Source: Pyrocephalus nanus
Lineage: Eukaryota; Chordata; Aves; Passeriformes; Tyrannidae
Reading direction: 5' to 3'
Length of the DNA: 64,000 nt
NCBI GenBank assembly: GCA_038380795.1
Contig: CM076276.1
Coordinates: 13,344,001 to 13,408,000, forward strand
This document shows positions 60,584-64,000 of the stretch, in pieces (the stretch's first letter is position 1; the number at the start of each line of letters is the position of its first letter). The translations under genes and the position numbers were made by a program. Under the pieces are notes generated by a model. The model saw only the letters and a program-made list of their open reading frames with translations. It was not told the DNA's origin and did not search any database.

Positions 60584-60601
60584 AAAAAAAAAAAAAAAAA
60601 A
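60584..60601 (+). repeat. A18 homopolymer
   Basis: Eighteen A residues within an AT-rich unique stretch. No parent retroposon recognised. Confidence 0.9.
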
Positions 60602-62166
60602 GATGTTCTTTTTCTTTTGAGCCCTGCTGGGGTGAGTGTTGTTGAAGAGGTTTTTTTTGTTTGTTTTGAGGGTTTATTTTAAGTCGAGTATTACTCAGAG
60701 AAGAACCTGAAGAACTATTTTCTCTCTAATGACAAGTTTACCCAAACTCAGCAATTCCCTGCTCCCTGCTGGCTCACAGGCTGGTAGCCCTGGAGACATT
60801 TATGGCTCTGCAAGAGATTCTTGCCATTGGACTCCAAGGACAGCACGACTCAATATTAAGGCAAGAGATTAAATCCCACCTGGAGTGACGCTGGGAAGGC
60901 AAGGGGAGCCCAGCAGGACCAGGGCAGGCAGCAAAACTGCAAACAGCATCGATGACCTTCACTGAGGTGAGTCCACAGCTGCAACTGGGAATTTGTCACC
61001 CCAACCCAGCACGTTCTGAGGACCATCACCCCACTGAAAACACAAGGGGTAGGGAACACCCCAGCACGGAGAAGATGGGTGAGTGATTTGACTTCCATGC
61101 AGGGTGACAGACCGTGGGGGTTTCTACAAACCTGTTGGTTTCCATTTCTGAATGGTTATTCTGCCAAAATCCAACATTGTTGCTGTTGAGGAAACCAGTT
61201 ACTTGAGTCTCTTGGTAAACATTCATGCTCCTGGTTTGGACAGGTAAAACAGCAAGGTCAGGGTTTTATTGGGAGGTTCTTGTGCTCTGGTTTAGCATCA
61301 GCTGGGACCAACAATGGCCTGGGCTTCTCCTGCTCTGACACTGTACCCTGGGGCAGCTGCTGAGCAGGCAGGGGAAGGAGCACTGGGATTTCATGGTGTT
61401 GGAGCAAGGAGCAACCCCCAGACCAGGCACACGGATTCTGCACAGCCCTTCCCTGTGATCACAGCCCAAGGGGCTACAGCCACCCCCACGCTTATTTCAC
61501 ACATGCCAAGAGCCTCCCTTGCCCAGCTTCAGGAGGTAGGAACTCCAAACTCCCTTGGATTGGCAGTAGGTTGGTGTCTCAGCAGCCCTGCCTGGGGCAG
61601 GTGGGCTCAGAGGAGGCACTTGTCCGAGGGTAGGAGTAAGAGGCAGAGCTGCTGGACCCAGCCACAACAAGACATCCCAGCTTCAGCACAAACTGCAGCC
61701 CAAGTTACACCAAAATGCCCTCCCCAGGCTGCTGGGGGTCACCAGCTATACAAGTGTGTTTTGGGGTAACACTCAGCAGCCCACAGTCCAAAGGAGCAAA
61801 TTCAGTGTTCCTCCAGCCCTGTTATAGCCACTCATTGCCACTCGAATCCAAGGAGGGTTTGTGTCCGATCTGAGGCTGGCATTGTCCAAGAACTCTCTGA
61901 CTACTGTCCCTGTAACCCCAGCTGTGCTCCTGACCATCCAAATCAAGCAGTTACTGAGTGGGGGGGTGTTGTTTTTATTTCCCTTCTGCTTGCTTTGGGA
62001 TGAGAGGAGCTTTATAAATGACTTCCTCTTAATCTCATTGCCAAGCGGACATCGACAGCTTCTGCCACCACATCGTGCCCTGAAGACAGAGTTTTCTGCC
62101 CTGGCTTAAAAAGGACATTGTTTGAAGAACTGAAGAACGGAGTGAACAACGTGTGAAAAGGAGAAG

Positions 62167-62206
<40 letters not shown>
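62167..62206 (+). repeat. A40 homopolymer followed by GAAAGAAAG
   Basis: Forty uninterrupted A residues, the longest homopolymer in the window, ending in a short GAAA repeat. Could be a young retroposon tail, but the sequence 5' of it matches nothing I recognise and no target-site duplication is visible. Its length may also be an assembly estimate. Confidence 0.9.
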
Positions 62207-62208
<2 letters not shown>

Positions 62209-64000
62209 AAGAAAGATCTGTGATATTTGCTGGAAGAAAAATCCACTCGTTTGTTTGGATGAGGATTCTCAGCACGTACAACCTCAGGAACAAAAGGAGA
62301 TGCTTGTTCTCTGCCGTGTTTGTGGGAAGAGTCCTGTAAATATTCAGGGATGTTTGTGCTATAAAGATGATCCCCAACCTGCCCTCAGAAACTGCTCCCA
62401 GCACCCCCAGAATCCCTCCTGAGGGGTCCCAGCCCTCACACAGACCCATGTATCCAGATGCTGAGCCCTTTATATTCAGTAGCAAACAGTCTGTTCAAAT
62501 AGAAGAAACCACAAAAATAAAATTCCTTTGGGAAGAAGTTTTGGGAAGAAGCACGGCTCCATCTGACCTTGCCGGTGCTCAACAAGATGTAGGTCAAATA
62601 TTTTAATTGCCAAGCCACTAATCCCCCCTGAGCAGCATTTCCATACTTGTATTGCTGCGGAGTTACTGCCTTCCGAAGCCGCGGGGGGGAAAGAAATAGC
62701 AGCTGGATTGATGGGCGATTCCTGCCGAAACACAGCACTGGATACAAGCGCTCGGGATGAATGGCTGTGACTGCAGGGAGAAGGCAGCGGAGCAGGGGGG
62801 AGTTGCTGCTCCACCCGCTGCATTTCTAGGTGGATTCAAAGCTTTTTCCCACCTTCCCAGGACAGAGGCTGCGTCCTCCAGCACCCGAGCACAGCTGTCC
62901 CAACTACACCAGGCAGCACATCCAGCAGGAATACACCCTCCAAAGCTCCCCTCTTCCTTCAGTGTTCGGAAACTCGGAGCGAAACGGGCGTTTTATTTTG
63001 ACGAACAACCAGGGAGTGAAGCAGCCGCACCGGCGGGAGCTCCTGCGAGCATCTCACACGCCTGCAATGCAGCCACCTCCAGGCTGCAGCTCGCTGACAC
63101 CCGACACTCCTTCGGCAGGGACAGGACCAGCAGTTGCTTTGATGCTCCCCGAGGAATTTGAAGAGACGGAGTGTAATTACCCGCGACGGAATTTGACTCA
63201 CACAAAAGAATAGCACAGCAGGAGTCCCGGCTCCCGGGTCACACAGGGACAGCAAAAGGGGAAGAGGACCCTGATTCATCAAGTCTAGACCCTGCCATCA
63301 CCAGCTACCACGTTGCATAATCCAGTTCGGAAATCTACCACGGAAATCTTCAAAAATTAGCTCAATTTTCTAACCCCAGCTGCCGCTGGCATCCTGCTCT
63401 GCTCTTGCCTCCTGAGGATGCTCCACTCCAGGCGTGCCCACCTCAGGGTGGGCTTCCCCACGTGTCAGGACACACAGAGGTCCCACACGGGGACACATCA
63501 CCCTGGGGCTGCTCTCCCAGTTAGGCACAACCAGCGTTAGCTCAGTGACAGCATCTCCAGAGAGGAAAGAAAACGGGGAGGAAGGGGTGGGCTTTGCCGT
63601 GTAGAAAACACCACATTTTTCGGGCCAGAAATAAAAGGTCAATTAATTTATAATCTCTCAGGTACAGCAACCGTCTCGCTCGTTCAAACAGGGCTTTAAC
63701 AAGACCAAGTCCTGGCCCAGAACAGCCACACTGCTGCAGGCCTGAGCACCAACAGGAAATTCTGATGAAGACAGAGGTTACGTCATTAAAATGGAGCGAG
63801 TTGGACTCTGCCCTTGTATCTACCCCTGTAAATCCCAGACAAAGGATTTCTAGATTACGTATGCACATTCCTTTCCCTGCTGCTTCATTAAATAATGCAG
63901 TGCCCCTTTCCTGGAGCATTGCTGGAGCATTCACCCCAGGCAGGCAACAAGCAGGTCTGATGCTTTGGGTCCAGGGCTACCCAGGGAAGAAGATACCCTG

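Larger units (their letters stand above)
52085..64000. other. Gene-free right flank
   Basis: No protein or RNA gene could be supported. Contents: homopolymer-rich patch (52690-52727), candidate element (54495-54640), CpG-richer block (55265-55560) with a MEF2 site, A19 (59221-59239), A18 (60584-60601), A40 (62167-62206), and unique AT-rich stretches at about 58.98-59.33, 60.36-60.74 and 63.14-63.70 kb. A strong minus-strand acceptor-like sequence (TTTGATTCTGCAG) lies at about 58992-59004, with no partner I could identify. Confidence 0.55.

Overview
The window is vertebrate nuclear DNA, almost certainly from a bird. Two things point there: the only protein-coding gene is a complete inward-rectifier potassium channel gene, KCNJ12 (Kir2.2), whose residue numbering coincides at every functional position I could check with the crystallised chicken Kir2.2; and the interspersed repeats I can recognise are 3' ends of CR1 LINEs, the dominant retrotransposon of bird genomes. 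There are no bacterial-style operons, no recognisable RNA genes, no CRISPR array and no second recognisable protein. The long open frames elsewhere are GC-rich or simple-repeat artefacts.

Layout. KCNJ12 is on the minus strand. Its whole coding sequence lies in one exon, 25344 down to 24055, as is usual for the Kir2 family. The exon opens at a strong splice acceptor near 25502, leaving 158 bases of 5' UTR with no upstream ATG and an in-frame stop, which fixes the start codon. The 3' UTR runs leftwards, probably to AT-rich ends at about 21.5 kb (short form) or 19.58 kb (long form). Left of that, 1-19.5 kb is non-coding flank with CR1 fragments (about 3.95-4.08, 13.09-13.67 and 18.48-18.60 kb), short tandem duplications and several AT-rich islands that look like conserved non-coding elements.

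Right of the gene, 25.5-64 kb contains no coding sequence I can support. The acceptor at 25502 requires at least one upstream non-coding exon on the minus strand. The two best candidates are a CpG-rich block at 35.45-36.04 kb followed by a donor at 35415, and a region near 51.47-52.08 kb with an inverted CCAAT box, a purine/pyrimidine-rich leader containing a 29-codon upstream ORF, and a GTAAGT donor at 51473. If either is real, most of the right half of the window is 5' UTR intron and promoter-distal regulatory DNA, including MEF2-type sites that would suit a heart and skeletal muscle channel. The same stretch holds a 230-bp pentanucleotide/heptanucleotide satellite at 37.1 kb, long purine tracts, a 40-base A run at 62.17 kb and a pair of diverged ~200-bp duplicates at 32.3 and 34.2 kb.

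I did not find a convincing undescribed system. The observations most worth following are the unassigned 5' exons and uORFs of KCNJ12, the unidentified 200-bp duplicate family, the cluster of AT-rich putative enhancers, a 17-bp homeodomain/POU-like palindrome, and the structured pentamer satellite.
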